6,613 nucleotides of DNA from Pseudomonadales bacterium (GTDB lineage: Bacteria; Pseudomonadota; Gammaproteobacteria; Pseudomonadales; Azotimanducaceae): contig JAKUTI010000150.1 in the NCBI GenBank assembly GCA_022448765.1, forward strand, positions 1 to 6,613, given 5' to 3'. The translations under genes were made by a program, and so were the position numbers. Each line of letters opens with the position of its first letter. Within the stretch, counting starts at the first letter, position 1. The notes beneath the pieces are model-generated. The model had not been told where the DNA came from. It searched no databases and worked only from the letters and a program-made list of their open reading frames with translations. Shown here in pieces: positions 6,568 to 6,613 of the stretch.

Positions 6568-6613
6568 TGCCGGATAACTCGGCCGCGATACGGCTATCCT
6601 GGAACTGTAACTC
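6485..6613 (-). CDS. Possible 3' end of an upstream gene (partial, acidic C-terminal tail)
   Basis: On the minus strand a frame runs open from the right window edge for 42 codons and stops with TAG at 6487-6485. It begins ELQFQDSRIAAELSG and ends in a strongly acidic tail, TSEESEDEDV. Charged tails of this kind are common at the ends of bacterial cytoplasmic proteins. If it is real, the downstream membrane protein gene most naturally starts at TTG 6483, one base after this stop, in an operon-like arrangement. Against it, the membrane-protein frame is also open here, and 42 codons without a stop can occur by chance. I do not recognise the product. Confidence 0.3.
   Translation of the reverse strand, partial: ELQFQDSRIAAELSGNASGGKDVERTQRRDVPTSEESEDEDV

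Overview
The window carries a compact set of exported-protein genes from a Gram-negative bacterium. No RNA gene, CRISPR array, transposase or other mobile element is visible. The evidence for a Gram-negative host is two lipoprotein signals with Ser after the lipidated Cys (the usual outer-membrane sorting choice), one conventional signal peptide, and one outer-membrane-type protein ending in Phe. Base composition looks balanced to moderately GC-rich by eye. Shine-Dalgarno sequences are weak throughout, and non-ATG starts are likely at several genes. The gene families (CRTAC1-like FG-GAP/ASPIC proteins, TPR lipoproteins, and the convergent membrane protein) are common in Acidobacteriota, Planctomycetota, Bacteroidota and marine or soil Gammaproteobacteria. 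The phylum cannot be fixed from this window.

Layout: (1) 57-1523, plus strand, a lipoprotein made almost entirely of about 11 tetratricopeptide repeats. (2) 1539-3257, plus strand, 15 bases downstream and almost certainly co-transcribed, a lipoprotein with seven FG-GAP/VCBS calcium loops and a C-terminal ASPIC/UnbV domain. (3) About 135 bases of non-coding or leader DNA (3258-3392) with a weak promoter candidate and two perfect palindromes. (4) 3393-5108, plus strand (an ATG-initiated alternative begins at 3312), a second FG-GAP/ASPIC protein, clearly a paralogue of the preceding gene but with a non-lipoprotein signal peptide. (5) 5116-6567, minus strand, convergent and only 7 bases away, a conserved protein of unknown function with a signal peptide, a CxxxC-containing N-terminal domain and a probable C-terminal outer-membrane beta-barrel. 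(6) At the right edge, a 42-codon open frame on the minus strand ends at 6485 and may be the acidic tail of a gene upstream of (5).

Working model (inference): the TPR lipoprotein acts as a membrane-anchored scaffold. The two seven-bladed, integrin-alpha-like calcium propellers, one lipid-anchored and one soluble or secreted, are its partners in a cell-envelope complex. The substrate or ligand is unknown. The convergent barrel-like protein is not in the same transcript but is also an envelope protein. TPR plus CRTAC1-type pairings recur in environmental genomes, but I know of no established function for them, so this cassette is the best candidate here for an undescribed system.
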